From: Rhizophagus irregularis
Taxonomy: Eukaryota > Glomeromycota > Glomeromycetes > Glomerales > Glomeraceae
Assembly: GCF_026210795.1 (NCBI RefSeq)
Contig: NC_089455.1
Span: 1,922,001-1,986,000, forward strand
DNA length: 64,000 nucleotides
Direction of reading: 5' to 3'
How positions within the stretch are numbered: position 1 is the first letter of the stretch; each line of letters starts with the position of its first letter. The translations under genes were made by a program, and so were the position numbers. The notes under the pieces were generated by a model that did not search any database, was not told the origin of the DNA, and saw nothing but the letters and a program-made list of their open reading frames with translations. Shown one piece after another: positions 23,914-36,210 of this stretch.

Positions 23914-25254
23914 GTAAAAATTACTATTAGTTAACCGATTATAAATCTTCTTTCCCTTATATTTCTTTCAAATAGGTTACCATTTTGATTACAATATCAG
24001 AAATATTAATCCAAGCAAGTTAGCAGAATTATGTACTTGGCCATCAGACAAGGATATTACTTCAGCTGTTAAATATTCTTACAAATTGGCGTCTGAACTT
24101 GCTAAAGAACTTGATATAGAACCTACTTCAAATATGAATCATTCACTATTACTGCCATTTGTAATGATAGATAATCCAAATTTGGAAGTATCAACTGGAA
24201 TTAAGCCAACTTTGGAACTGGAAAATGATTCAAATGAATTCTTTGAAATCGATAAAAAAATTTCTGATGCAATTAGTCAAACATCTAAGCATACTACCGA
24301 AAGAATTGATAATGTTCTTGATTTATTGAACATTAAGAATGTTGATGATCAAATTCGGCAAACCCAAGTTATTTCATCTTTAGATAATATGAGAATAATT
24401 AATAATGAACAACTTACTCATGGTATGAATTTTTCTTTTAATTATATTACTATATTATCAAAGTTTTTAATAGTATATTATTAAGTATTAACATAATCGT
24501 GAAAGATTCTTCTATTAGATATATTTTTCCAACAGGAAAGCTGAATTATTTGGTTATGATTAAATTATGAAGGGATCATGAAGCATATAATTCAAGACCA
24601 ATTGAAAAACAAAATCATGCATATATGATTGGTCATGAAAACACAAATACTATTAATTCAAATAGGGCTAGTCATATAATTTCACATCTTACGAATAATG
24701 ATGATCTGGCAGTACAACTTATTAAACAACGTGAAAAGCGATGGAAAGAAAATTGGAAGGCAATGACAGCTAATCTTGCAAGTTTACATAAATTTGAATT
24801 ATCAAGGTAAAAACAAACTGATAAAGTTACAAATAAAAGTAAATATAATGTTAATTATGTAATTTATTTATATAATTTTTAATATTAATAATTTATTATT
24901 TAATTTAGTTATATGTGTTGAATCGGCAAATATTACTCAAGATTTTCCATTGCAACAAAGTGACTATGTAATTGCATTGTATGGGACAAAAATTTGTATT
25001 GCTAAAATAATAGCAATGTATTATGAAGGTTATGGTAACCATTGTTATAGCCAAAATGCAGTAACTCAAATTGAAGATTTGTCTTATATTTCATTATAAG
25101 TATATTTGCCCATTCATCTCAATATTTTTGCAAGTCAAACTGTAGAAGGTTATACACTATTTACTCATCAGTGTCCTCAAAATATTATACATCATATTAA
25201 TTCAAATGGAGTTATAATTGGTGGTAGTTCACTAACTTTAACAGGAATAGCACG

Positions 25255-26637
25255 TAGAGCTCTGAATAGGTCAGGTCAGGTCAGGTTAATTGATAAACCT
25301 AACCTGAAATTTTTTTCAGGTCAGGTCAGGTCAGGTTATATCAGGTTGTCTATTTGACCTGACCTGACCTGAAACCTGAAAAATTTCAGGATTATTTTTA
25401 TTAAAGTATTGAAAAAAAACGGTATAAAACTTTTTTTTTTAATATAATATTATGACATATCTGCCGATCTGCTGAATTAACAAAATTTGTCTAAATTAAG
25501 GAATTTGACAATAATTTAATAAAAATTAGGTAAATTAAGTTTTGCAAAAATGATCACACTTGTGCTACATGATTATATGACAGATATTAAGAAATTACTT
25601 CAACAAAAAGTAGCATTAAAAAAATTTTTTTCTTTTGTAAACTTCCTATTAAACTTCCCATCAACTCCTCCATCAACTTTTCAAACAATTTTTACATCAA
25701 GTAAGTTGAGAATTTTTGCAAGTATATTTGTAATTATTTTATATTAGATACAACTTGGAGCTGTTTTTTTATTTTTTTTTATAGTTTATAGAAAAAATTT
25801 ATTTAGAAAGCAAAATTATTCAAAAAAATCTTTTCAATAAATAAATAACTCTAAATATTTATAACGATGTTTTAGCGAATTTAGATTATGTATTGATTAG
25901 TTGTTTAATTAAAATCTATTTGATATTTATTATTACAGTATTAATTATTTTTCAGTTAATTTTTTTTCGTTAAATCATTAAATATTCTGAATTTTGTAAA
26001 GTTTTCTTTTGTTTTTTCTAATAAACTAACTTTATAATATTTTTTTCCTTTTTTTTCTAGAAACTCCTTTTACTGGTTTTGGGTTAAAGAGGTAAATATT
26101 TTGGGAGAAGTCTTAAAAGTTTTTTTATATATTTTTTGACATTTTTTCTTATATAGGAATGGGTTTTGATCGATTTTAATTGGTACTACGCCACATAACT
26201 GATGATCAGCAAATTCTGCAAATCGGCGGATATGAAAAAAATGTTTTTGCAACGTTTTTTATTAAAATATTGAAAAAAATATTGCAAAACATTTTTTTAA
26301 TATAACATTATAAAAAAATGTTTTTGCAACGTTATTATTAAAATATCAAAAAAAAATGGTATGAAATATTTTTTTAATATAATATTATGAAAAAACGTTT
26401 TCACAACGTTTTTTCTCGAAATATTGCGATTCAATATTTTTATATTGATTTTGTATAAAAAAAGTGAATTGCGGTATTGCGATTCACTTTTATTATATAG
26501 TAGAATCAATAGTTTTAGGTGATGTAATCGATTTCAGGTCAATCTTCGTATCGACCTGAATTTTTTTTAAAAATCTCATACCTGACCTGAATTTCAGGTC
26601 AGATCAGGTCAGGTTACCTGAATTTGGCTGAGCTCTA
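25255..26637. mobile_element. hAT-like element, CAGGTCAGGTC family, with an internal inverted-repeat insert
   Basis: Ends TAGAGCTCTGAATAGG / GAATTTGGCTGAGCTCTA; target duplication ATAGCACG/GTAGCACG at 25247-25254 and 26638-26645. Removing it rejoins GIAR to SIFNYFNRD in frame. An insert bounded by CATATCTGCCGAT (25456) and ATCGGCGGATATG (ends 26234) lies inside its hairpin core. No transposase ORF. Confidence 0.87.
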
Positions 26638-26820
26638 GTAGCACGTAGTATTTTTAATTATTTTAACCGTGATACTATTAAAAATAGCATTATTAATATG
26701 ATACAATAATGTCAATTTGTCAATAAAGTAATAATATAAATAATTAAAATTAGCAAAAAATTTTTTTTAATTTTACAAAGTCATAAAATAAATTGCTTAG
26801 TAATGCAAACAATTTTAATG

Positions 26821-27293
26821 TTACAATTTGAATTTGCTTAGCAGAATGAAAATAATTTGCTTATTGATCTTAGTAAATTTTGAAATTTTCATCTGATCTA
26901 TATATATATTGTTCGGGATCCTGGTAATATTTCCAAATTTCTTGAAATAGGCCATTAGGTTATCTTTTTTAATAAAGAACAGAATATCAGTAATTTGGAT
27001 AGCCTGAAGATCTTTATTGGATCGAGTTGGCAAGGATCGTATGCGTGGAACAGCAAGATCGGGGAGGGGAGTTGAGAATGGAAGCCAGCCATAGGTCACG
27101 TGCTTCAGCAGTATGGAAATGAATAACGTGGCGTTTAGCATCGCCAGAACCAGTTATACGCGCTTTTCCAGTGTATGACTCATAGGTTTCTAAAAAGAGA
27201 TTATTGACAGCCTCAATAAAAGCCTTATTAGTGGTAAATTTTTTAAGAGTTTTAGGGGCAGCATTCGGCACAGCTGCAGCCTGAAAATCATCT
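26821..27293 (-). pseudogene. LINE ORF1 relic, RNA-binding part
   Basis: The minus strand reads DGDDFQAAAVPNAAPKTLKK, NKAFIEAVNNLFLETYESY, GKARITGSGDAKRHVIHFHT and AEARDLWLA; then a frameshift, LQAIQITDILFFIKKDNLMA and YFKKFGNIT, decaying to about 26821. The last part resembles an RRM beginning, as in ORF1 of LINEs I associate with Rhizophagus. It begins exactly at the end of a repeat block (27298), and its first residues continue the reading of the ORF1 piece at 33755. Confidence 0.55.
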
Positions 27294-27297
27294 CCAT

Positions 27298-27610
27298 CGG
27301 GAAATTTTTTGGGGTGCAGAACTGCGGAGATCTGTAAAATTAGCAGATCTCCGCTTTTTTTTTGTCATTTTTTGTGTATTTCTGCGAAGTTCTGCAAACT
27401 TTGCAACTTCGCAGATAATTGAATGTTTTTATTTATAAAATCAGCAAAATTCTGCAATTTTGCAGAATTTCATTTAACAGAAAATTTAAAACATGCCAGT
27501 TTGCGAAGTTTTGTGAAATAGCAGATCTTCACTTTTTGTCCTTTTTTTTGCGAAACTCTGCGAAATTCTTTAATTCAAAATTGCGGGTTTATAATTGCGT
27601 TTAAACTTTG
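27298..27610. repeat. Repeat with terminal GGGAAATTTTTTGGGGTGCAG
   Basis: The end GGGAAATTTTTTGGGGTGCAG matches, in inverted orientation, the ends at 1322 and 33753. The interior carries CTGCGAAGTTCTGC-type palindromic words (27300-27570). Probably one end of a terminal-inverted-repeat element. Confidence 0.55.
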
Positions 27611-27813
27611 AGTAACTAACTAATTAAACTTTTCGATTTCAATTAATAATTAAGCTTAATTAAGCTTTTCGATCATTTCCGTTGACAATTTATTTTCGCT
27701 AAAGTTTTTTAATAGTTTTTTTTTAATACTTTCGTTAAAGTTTTTCAACAAATTTACAAATTTTATTTTTTAAACTTTCTGACTTTACTTTCGTTAAAGT
27801 TTTCCAGTAATTT

Positions 27814-30800
27814 TTAAAACATGTATTTATTTAACAAATAACGATTTACTTTGCCAAACCTTGGAACTATATGAACTTCTTGATTAATTGAACTGATTGG
27901 TATTGTGTTGTATTTTTTGGTGTAATACAACTGTGGATACCCATACAGTTCGGGTTCCTCCATAATAATATCAAACCAACGAACCAGAGCAAGTTCATAT
28001 GGCTCTTTGAAAAAACCTCGGAAGAATTTAAATAATAACAACACCTTATAAAGAAAATTGATTAATGACATACAACACTTTATCAATCTTAATCATTCAC
28101 TTACTTTTCCATACCAAGCTCCCTCATCCAAATTGTATTGCTCTTGATCTTCCGCAGGAGTTACCACAATATTACTGAACCATTCTTTACCTTGGAATTC
28201 TCCTGTCGTTCTTAAAATATGTCTATTTTCCAGGTGTACTGAATCATAAATTTTAATGTAAAATTCGTCACTTTCGGACTCCTGCGAAGATGTGTCCAGA
28301 AAGGTATCTAAAGTTGAAATTAATTGCGATAACCCTTCAATGAAGTTTGAATGTAGTGGATTTTCAGATTTTTTCAACGATTTTATTTTTTGGTCGATAT
28401 TATCTAATGTTAGTTTCCAAAGTACTTTTCCAAATTTTTTGGCTTTACAATGAATAACTTTTTTAGCAGAAGATGTCAATTCTTTGTGTTTTACCTATAA
28501 AAAATATTAGAATTTATAATTAAATGTATGTATATTTCAAAGAAATTGATTTCAGTCATGTCGGATTCAACTAACAGCGTTCACCAATTGTCTCATTACG
28601 TCTTTTCTGTTTGATAACCGATATGGGATTTTGACATATGATTTGTAAAGGGTTTCGTACGTTTCCGTTAACAACCCATTCAATGCACCATATTTTCTAA
28701 TAGCAGGCACTGAAAACAATCAAAATAAATTAGGATAAAATCATATATTGTATGTTTACTAGCGTCCTACCTGCGTGATACCGCCAACTGTATAACTTCG
28801 GAAAATTGCAGTCAGTAGTGGACAATGAAGAGAAGATCTTTTTGAAATCAATGCACCAATCAATAATTGCTGACTATAATTGATAATCTTTAGTGTGTTG
28901 ATGATTTCCAATGTGACTTTATGAACTTTATTTACTTCAAAAATTTTCAGATCTCCTTCAGTGTACATTTCTTTCCTGCTCATTATATATATCTTACTAA
29001 ACTTTGCGTAAAGTTCGCAAAGTTCTTTACAGGTTATTTCGTTCCCTTCAAAAATTTCATCTAAGACAAAAAAAGCAATTTTCATTATATTACAATAGTC
29101 TGAAACAGTAAGTACGTTTAAATGTCCTAATTTATGTAAGAGTTTAAGACCCGGGAAGCGAGGAATCTGACGAAGTCGATCATCAAATTTTTTTTGTAGT
29201 TCTGTTCCTCCGACTGCCTTCAAAATATCTTGTGTAAATTCCAATTGGTATTTGAAGAGTCCAAGATCGATATGGTGCATACGGTCAGGAACGCAGGCTT
29301 CGTATATATTCAAATTTCTGAAACAAATTATATATGCATAAAAATTTACATCTTTGAAATTCATTACAGAAATATAAAGATATTTACGGAAATTTCCAGA
29401 AGGAATTTTCAACAGAATGCACAGAATACTCCTTTCTTTCGGCCATCGTCGATTACTTGCTTCATATTTTCATGAGTTCTTTATGAGGTACATTCTCTAG
29501 TTTAAGACTCATATTGTTCAGATCACTTTGCAAAACCATGCAAGTATGGCATGGCATTTTGCCACCACGCTCCTTTATATGTCGCAGTTATATCATCAGC
29601 TTCAAGCATATCTGCGAGAAAAAAAGATATCCGTGCAGCGAAAGTAATCACTTGTCATTAATTCCAAAATATTGCGCTTCAGATTTTTCTAATAAAGGTT
29701 GGAGCATAATTTTGAAGCATTTATGATATACATCGCGCTGTAAGCTTTGAAAACTTTTTGTTGTTTTGATTCCTGTATCTTGGACTTTAGGGAGAAATCC
29801 TAAAAGAATTTCTCTCCCGGCAAATTACGAACACGATTTGGAATCGTTACCGCAGTTAAAAAACTGGATGGCCTGATCGATTTCCCAAGTCCATCGAAAG
29901 TTGTTGCGTCTGAGTATAAGATGATGGACAATAGTCGATTTAATAATGGAAGGTTCTTTTCAGTTTCTAACCACCAGTTACCTTCGAAAGGTTCGCCAAA
30001 TATTCTTGTTTCACCTCTATCATCCTGAGAATATAAACAACTAAATAAGCATAAATAATGTAATTTATCATTGCAGACGGAAATCAAATTATTATACAGA
30101 CTTTCATTTTATTTTGGATTCCTTTATGGACGAAGTTATTGGCTACTTCTGGTCGTTGCAGAAGAGCTTGAATAGCACGAAAAAGTGGGCGATAGTAGAG
30201 GGTAAAATTAATTTCATTATAGGTCGCAACAACCTTTTCTTTAAAGTCTATCAAAGGTGAATTTATTTGATTAAGATAATCCTTGCCATTTTTCATTGAA
30301 CTTAGCAATGGTGATTTGTCTAAATTACTATATTTGTTGAAAAACTTTATTATTTTATCACCTATCTTATTAGAGATATTACCCTCTACTATCAACTCCA
30401 AAAAGTCGCAATATGCATCATTTGGCCATTTTACTACGTGCTCTGGTGTGGGTTTTCCATCAACTACATCTATGGCATTATCTAATAACGCACCTTGAAG
30501 GTCTTCAGAATCAATGAATTCAGTATCTTCAAAGTTTACTAATTCTGATTCTGCTTCTGATTCTTCAAAATTTGCTTCGACCCTCTCTTCTGACCGTAAT
30601 TTTTTTCGCAAATGATAATGTGGTTCATCTTCTAACTCATCTGCAATATTTACTAAGTCTTCATCTTGAGATAAAGGTTCAAATTGCTTCATCTCATCAT
30701 CATCATCCTGTGATGTAAGCTTTTCTTGCGAAGTAGTTGGATTTGGCATAATAATTGACGTGCTCCAAAGTTCTGCATCATGTTCTAATCTTATCATTTC

Positions 30801-30953
30801 TCTTAATGGCTGCAACAAAGATCTTTGCTGTACTGGTGACTCATTTAGTTGGAAGAATCTCATTTTCCTGTGATGTTTAGCATTGGCATGTTGTTTTAAA
30901 CCGCCGTAAGTTGAAAATTCTCTTTTACAAATTTGGCATTGATATCTAACCAT
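27814..30953 (-). pseudogene. KDZ/Plavaka-like transposase, copy 1
   Basis: Start at 30953: MVRYQCQICKREFSTYGGLK with HANAKHH, a C2H2 finger; an acidic linker (about 90-150); WPNDAYCDFLELIVEG. Intron about 30005-30082. Then DDRGETRIFGEPFEGNWW, LYSDATTFDGLGKSIRPSSF, TIPNRVRNLPGEK, the conserved N-terminal catalytic block. Further on: VPDRMHHIDLGLFKYQLEFT, RQIPRFPGLKLL, IYIMSRKEMYTEGDL, then shifted FPKLYSWRYHA, IRKYGALNGLLTETYETLYK and the C-terminal half (28479-28093, 28060-27814) ending VPRFGKVNRYLLNKYMF-stop. Frameshifts around 28830 and 29600 and stops at about 29660 inactivate it. Order and motifs match fungal KDZ/Plavaka transposases; superfamily assignment is by recognition. Confidence 0.68.
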
Positions 30954-30959
30954 TTTTAT

Positions 30960-31190
30960 TTGAAGAACAATTTATGAGGATTTATTTGCGGTATAGTAAA
31001 TATTTGTTTTTATTTGTTCTTTGCTAATTTTAAGCGAATTTTAGTGATTTTATTAATGATTATTTTAATTAATGCGAAATTATGAATTTTGTGAATTTGC
31101 GAATTTTAATGAAGAATTTGATATTTTTTTCGTTTGTGTAAATTCTCAATTTTTTTTTTTTGATTTTTTTACATTTTTGGCGCAGGGGTT
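30960..31190. other. AT-rich spacer
   Basis: No gene; probable 5' flank of the KDZ-like gene. Confidence 0.4.
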
Positions 31191-31470
31191 CAATCATTTT
31201 AATTTACAGATTTTTAATCATTCTATTTTTAAATTTTAATCATTTTAATTTGCAGATTTCTTAATTATTTTATTTAATTTTAATCATTTTAATTTGTAGA
31301 TTTTTAACTATTTCTATTTCTAAATTTTAATCATTTTAATTTACAGATTTTTAACTATTTCTATTTTTAAATTTTAATCATTTTAATTTACAGATTTTTA
31401 ATTATTTCTATTTTTAAATTTTAATCATTTTAATTTACAGATTTTAATCATTTTAATTAATATTTTTACT
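31190..31470. repeat. ~51-bp AT-rich tandem repeat
   Basis: Five to six units of TTTTAATCATTTTAATTTAC followed by AGATTTTTAAYTATTTCTAT. No coding. Confidence 0.8.
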
Positions 31471-31601
31471 GATAATTAAATTATTTAATTTATAGATTTT
31501 GGATTTTTTTATCGATTTCAGTAATCAATTTTTTATTTAAATTGTTTTGTAAATTTCAAGTATATTTTTTCCTATACAATTTTCTAAATTAGTTGTTAAT
31601 A

Positions 31602-33408
31602 ATGTCAACGAAAAATACTAAGAAAAAAAACTGGAAAAAATGCAAAGAAAAAAACGAAAGTTTCCCATAATAGTCCGGAAAAAAAGATGAAGCTTCTCAA
31701 AAAACTGGAAATATATTATCTCAAATTTTATCAGGTACAGTCCGTCAAGGAATTGCATTTCTTACATTAATTTAATATTATAATTAATCTTCGCTTGTTC
31801 AATCGACACCAACAGCTGATGATGTATCATAACAAGATACAGGAAATGTTGATGATAATGCTTCAGCTTCAATATCTTATACTGAAACTCGTACTGGCCC
31901 TGATTACGATAATATTTTAACTTCAACACCCCATACCGAAGGACCATTCGTGTTGGTTGTTCCAGATGAAATTCTCAAGTCTTCAACATCCAATAATCCT
32001 ACAAAAAGTATCGAAAGTGGCAAGCAAAAAAAAATCAGGGTAGATCATTAACGCCCATTGTTGGTAATAATTCAACAAGAAATCTTGAAAATTCTTCAAC
32101 TAAACCCGATGATGATTCAAACCGAAGAACTTCCACACCTATCAGAGCACCCACACCTATCAGAGCTTCTACACCTATCACACCTATGCAAATTGATGAT
32201 GAACATTGTAACTTCGAAGAACGTAACGAACATTACCTTACAATCGAGAAATTAAACTATACTATGAAATTATTAGACGAAAAAATCACTTTAATATATC
32301 GATTGTGCTGACGTATTAGTGAGCAACAACGATTAGATTCTCAAATGATACAGAGACTTGTGGTGGTCGATGAGCTTTCAGATGAATTTTAGAACGTAAG
32401 TTACTTTAATATATTTAGCAACTTTATTTGATCTCAAGATATTTAAAAATAACTAATTGTCTTTACAGCGCGCATATAAAAAGGTGTCCAAAGAACTTAT
32501 TCCAAAGATCCTATTTCCCTCAGATATGGAGTACCGTGAAGCTTTAGAGAAATACTTCGCTGAACATGCCAGTCATTATATTGAAAATCTTGGAAGAAAT
32601 ACGTGGATTTCCCTATTCGAATCAAAGTTATTACCAGAAGTACATGAAATCATTAATAATAATCAATAATAATAATAATAATAATCCGAAATTATTTGAT
32701 TATTAAGATAAAAAACAAATGCCGAAGCAAGCAAAATGATTTAGCGGCAAATATTTGAAATACTATCATGTTTTCTAACTTCGGTGAGCAGAAGTTAGAA
32801 CGTGTGGATAGCAGTGCGTCCTCTAAAAAGATTGCCGAATGGAAAAAAAGTGCAAAAACGCGAGAAGCATATTGAGAACTTTTCAAAAATCAAGGTATTC
32901 TCACGAAAATAACCTCTTCTGTTTTCAAATCATACGAAGGCAGTGAGCTTCCTTCAGAACACTGAGTTTATGTACTCGTTATCTGCGATATTGTCTTAAA
33001 TCCCAGTAGCCCTGGGATTAAATGCAACGACAAGTTAGTTTTAAAGAGAGTTGATTTTCTTATGGTAATAATAACGTTCATCAGTACTTTGAAGTTAAAT
33101 ATTTTAAAATATTTCGCAAATATTAATGTATAATCCATTATCAGCAATCGATCAAAAATAAAGTTACTGTAACTTCGCGTTTGTTGCAGGAGTTAGCGGT
33201 GAAAGAAGATTCAGAACAAAGTCCAGAGATTTCGTCTATAATCGAAGAATTGAGCGATGCTGATGATGGTAATAGTAGTAGTTACGAAGAATTAGTAAGT
33301 CAAAGTTATTATCTGGTATATAATGATTTTTACACCGCGTTAATTTATTTTACTAATCTAAATCAAAAAAATTTACAGCTCAAGAGTTTAGATTCGAAAT
33401 TCTCTTGA
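31602..33408 (+). pseudogene. Uncharacterised duplicated gene, copy 2 (with 5' exons)
   Basis: ATG at 31602: MSTKNTKKK, shift, GKNAKKKTKVSHNSPEKKD to LSQILSG at an intron (GTACAG, about 31734); SLVQSTPTADDVS, stop, DTGNVDDNASASISYTETRT; shift; RRTSTPIRAPTPIRASTPIT, a short Pro/Thr repeat; IEKLNYTMKLLDEKITLIY, coiled coil; intron 32398-32468; RAYKKVSKELIPKILFPSD to EIINNNQ-stop at 32669; then NFGEQKLERVDSSASSKKI, stop at 32873-32875, and the acidic last exons ending LKSLDSKFS-stop at 33408. It contains several stops and at least two frameshifts. Layout: basic disordered N-terminus, coiled coil, unknown C-terminal domain. No family name can be given. Confidence 0.5.
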
Positions 33409-33753
33409 CATTCGTCGAATTTTTTCGTATTACATTAATTTTCAGAATTCGGAAATTTGTATTTGAAATTCTTCAATTTTTTTTGAATATATTTTATTAA
33501 ATAAATTACATATTAAATAAATTACTATATATAAAATTGTTTGTAATAATTGTGATGATCAGTGAAATTAAATATATTTGAATTATTTTGAATATTTATT
33601 TTTTAAAAATTTTCGCAGAATTTTGCTTCTTGAAATTCTGCGCAGTTTTTGATGAATTTTTTTTTCCAAAGACTGCCGACAGGATCACAGATCTGCGCAA
33701 AAATGTCACCTGCAGATCTGCGCAGATCTGCATTCCAAAAAATTTTCCGATGT
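32474..33753 (+). repeat. Segmental duplication, copy 2 (pairs with 1-1322)
   Basis: Very high identity to 1-1322. The TGA after KTREAY is at 399-401 in copy 1 and 32873-32875 here, so it predates the duplication or is a real stop. Confidence 0.9.
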
Positions 33754-33754
33754 C

Positions 33755-34205
33755 TGGTTATGAAGGGTCACACCCAGATCAGGGATTTGATTGCCAGAAG
33801 GAGCACTATTGGTATCCATATCAGGTGACGCGTTAAGGGGTTGTTGCTTGTCTTTGTTTGAAGGTGCATGCATGGACGCGTCCACATTACCAGGAGACGC
33901 GATGTGACTGGGCGCAGTTGGCGCAGCAGATTTTTTCGAGGAGGAGGTCAAAGTATTTTCGCCAGAGATATTTTGTTGAGAAGAAGAAGAAGGACCATCT
34001 TTTCCAACGTCAGCCATCTGGGCGTCGGCAACGTAATCTTCATCCATAGAGTTTTTGGTAATCATACGGTTACGCTTTTGCTGGATAGTGTTTTCACTAT
34101 CGGAACTTGAATTATCAGTCTCTGTTTATTTTCGCTTGACAGAGACAGTTTTATACTGTTAGAGGATACTAAGCTGCACACTCTCTTGGTATAGTTACCA
34201 GACAT
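33755..34205 (-). pseudogene. LINE ORF1 relic, N-terminal part
   Basis: From ATG at 34205: MSGNYTKRVCSLV, shift, YKTVSVKRK, stop, TETDNSSSDSENTIQQKRNR, SMDEDYVADAQMADVGKDG, a Ser/Pro/Thr-rich disordered region, and VTLHNQTS at the junction with the repeat end (33753). It is the upstream half of the same protein family seen at 26821-27293. Low-complexity N-terminus plus RNA-binding C-terminal half fits ORF1 of a non-LTR retrotransposon (inference). The reverse transcriptase ORF2 is not in the window. Confidence 0.5.
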
Positions 34206-34359
34206 ATTAGAGGACTTTGGGTTGGAAATATAAAATTTTATTAGTAGTTTGTATTATTTTTTAAAAATAATAAAAAATTATTTTCGTCAGAAATTTTCAT
34301 TTTTGAAAAATTCAGGAGAGAGTTTATGATATATACCGTATAAAAACGATGCCTAAAAT

Positions 34360-34926
34360 TAGAGGTGCGTCCGGATGAATGCGATGGTCAAGTCCGTCAT
34401 CGGATGATCACGTGACGGATCAATCCGGATTAAAAAATCGGATTATCGGATTATCCGCAGATTGACCGGATTGATTATAATTCCAGCCAGAATTAAGTAA
34501 TCGGCATGAAATTATCCTTTTTAGGGTATGAGTAACATTACACAAATCCAAGAAAAGGAAATTTTGTTTCCCAGCAAAAATGAAATTTGGAGTTTCACAA
34601 GAATTCTAAAAAGGATATTTTTCGCCGATCATTTAATTTCCTAATTTATGATTAGATATTTAATTGTCTACGCGACGCACGGGTATGTCGATCGTTTCCA
34701 TTTATGGCGATACCCATTCCACAAAAAACCAGTTTTTCTAAATTTAGTTTCCGGTCGTGTAACATAAAATTTCCTAAAAAGGAAATTTTTTTGTCGATCC
34801 CGTATAGGATTGATCGGATATCCGGTCATCCATCCGGTCTATTTGACGGATTCATCTGATCAATCCGAATCCGCCTATTGACGATTGATCTCGTGATAAC
34901 CGGATTGACGATTCGACTACCTTCTA
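34360..34926. mobile_element. hAT-like element, ATCCGGATTGA family, 567 bp
   Basis: Ends TAGAGGTGCGTC / GACTACCTTCTA (imperfect); target duplication CCTAAAAT at 34352-34359 and 34927-34934. GGATTGATCCG-type motifs are reiterated at both ends. Internal AGGAAATTTTGTTTCCCAG is shared with the element at 1535-1971. No ORF. Confidence 0.82.
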
Positions 34927-34934
34927 CCTAAAAT

Positions 34935-36210
34935 ACCCTGGGTATATATCAATTTCACCAACTTAAAAATTGAATTATACCTACGGGGGTATCTGTATGG
35001 AATATTGGAAAAATTGGCCAGAATTAGCTGAATTCTTACCAGAATTAAGATTTTTTAACCACATATCATACCTCCGATATTATATGTTTAGACGTAGTAG
35101 GTGCTTTTGCAGTGCTATACGGTATTATAGGCAAATGCGGCATAGTAGCCTTTATCTTTATTAAATTTATTCGAATATTCTTTACAGAAACCTTAAATTT
35201 TTGAATAATACCGAATTGATATAGTAATGATGTTAAATATATATCGTAATGATATCGATTTGCAAATGATATCATTATGATATCGCAATGATATCATTTC
35301 AATATTAATTCAATATATCGACATGATGTCGTAAAGATATTTGTTTTGAAAAAATATCAGATTGATATCATTTCGATATTGTTATAACAATAATGAAAAA
35401 TAGAAAGTAAATACGATATTAATACGATATCGTTCTAACATTAATTCAATATCAATACGATATCGTAAAGATATCACTTTATAATTATCTAATCGACATC
35501 ATAACGATATTGATGAAACATCAAATTGATATCATTTCGATATTGTTATAACAATAATGAAAAATAGAAAGTAAATACGATATTAATATGATATCGTTCT
35601 AACATTAATTCAATATCAATATGATATCGTAAAGATATCACTTTATAATTATCTAATCGACATCATAACGATATTGACGAAACATCAAATCGATATCATT
35701 TCAATATTGTTATAACAACAATGAAAAATAGAAAGTAAATACGATATTAATATGATATTGTTCTAACATTAATTCAATATCAATATGATATTGTAAAGAT
35801 ATCACTTTATAATTATCTAATCGATATTGACAAATAACGAAACGATATCATTTTGATATTGTTATAACAATAATGATTTTTTTTTAATAAATGCAATATC
35901 AATATAATATTATTTTAATATTAATTCAGTATCAAAATAATATCAAAATGATATTATCTATAAAAATATCAAATCAATCAAATATCGTTAAATTCAATTT
36001 TATAATATTTTAATAATTTGTAATCTAATTTAAAAGTTAATTTCAATAGATTTAAGTTACCGGTTATTTATTACAATAACAATTTTAATTACAGATAAAG
36101 TATACATTAGTTTAAATATTATATAACAGATAAAAAAAATATCAATAAATCTATAATAAACTAATTCAATAAATTAGAATTATGAGTTAAATTGGTGATG
36201 TAAATCAAAA
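34935..36210. repeat. GATATC-rich block with a 164-bp tandem repeat
   Basis: 35225-35960 is saturated with GATATCATT/AATGATATC palindromes. Three 164-bp units start with TAGAAAGTAAATACGATATT at 35401, 35565 and 35729. 34935-35224 and 35960-36210 hold no gene I can support. Confidence 0.8.

Larger units (their letters stand above)
14480..26709 (+). pseudogene. Uncharacterised multi-exon repeat-family gene, transposase-like, broken by three insertions
   Basis: Fragments in order: HPFVAKVIRVKKVICIC and NRYANGPGCKKNEQKS (14480); an acidic linker; CLGLCSDLIAKYVNRTL to RWRIDKDC at 15066; intron GTAAGT...TAG; KKCTGYSDSGKTICHECYTL; VMVQAAVRKDNNKGKQN (15463); VAMSDNTKLKPALRYNPVLG (15812); a 1.55-kb intron; IPLPNFSPVVIALIANNGTD (17549), LSIGSDGAIVKFKAQ, VQDPKHAKKTGRNAIMSGV; GELIDSYLTREITPLKRI (18193), continuing after the Tc1 element at 21652; PFLPWMHGSEAYEHFFGIAR (21839); YHFDYNIRNINPSKLAEL (23977); GIAR at 25243 joined to SIFNYFNRDTIKN after 26646; stop 26707-26709. 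Conserved DGA, DPKHAKKT and HGSExxEHFFG motifs suggest an RNase H-like DDE transposase (inference). Scattered stops and frameshifts show decay. Confidence 0.6.

Noticed and set aside
25456-26234. Target duplication for the insert inside the 25255 element
   Set aside because: Flanking ATGA could be duplication or part of the inverted repeat; ambiguous, so only the inverted ends are reported.
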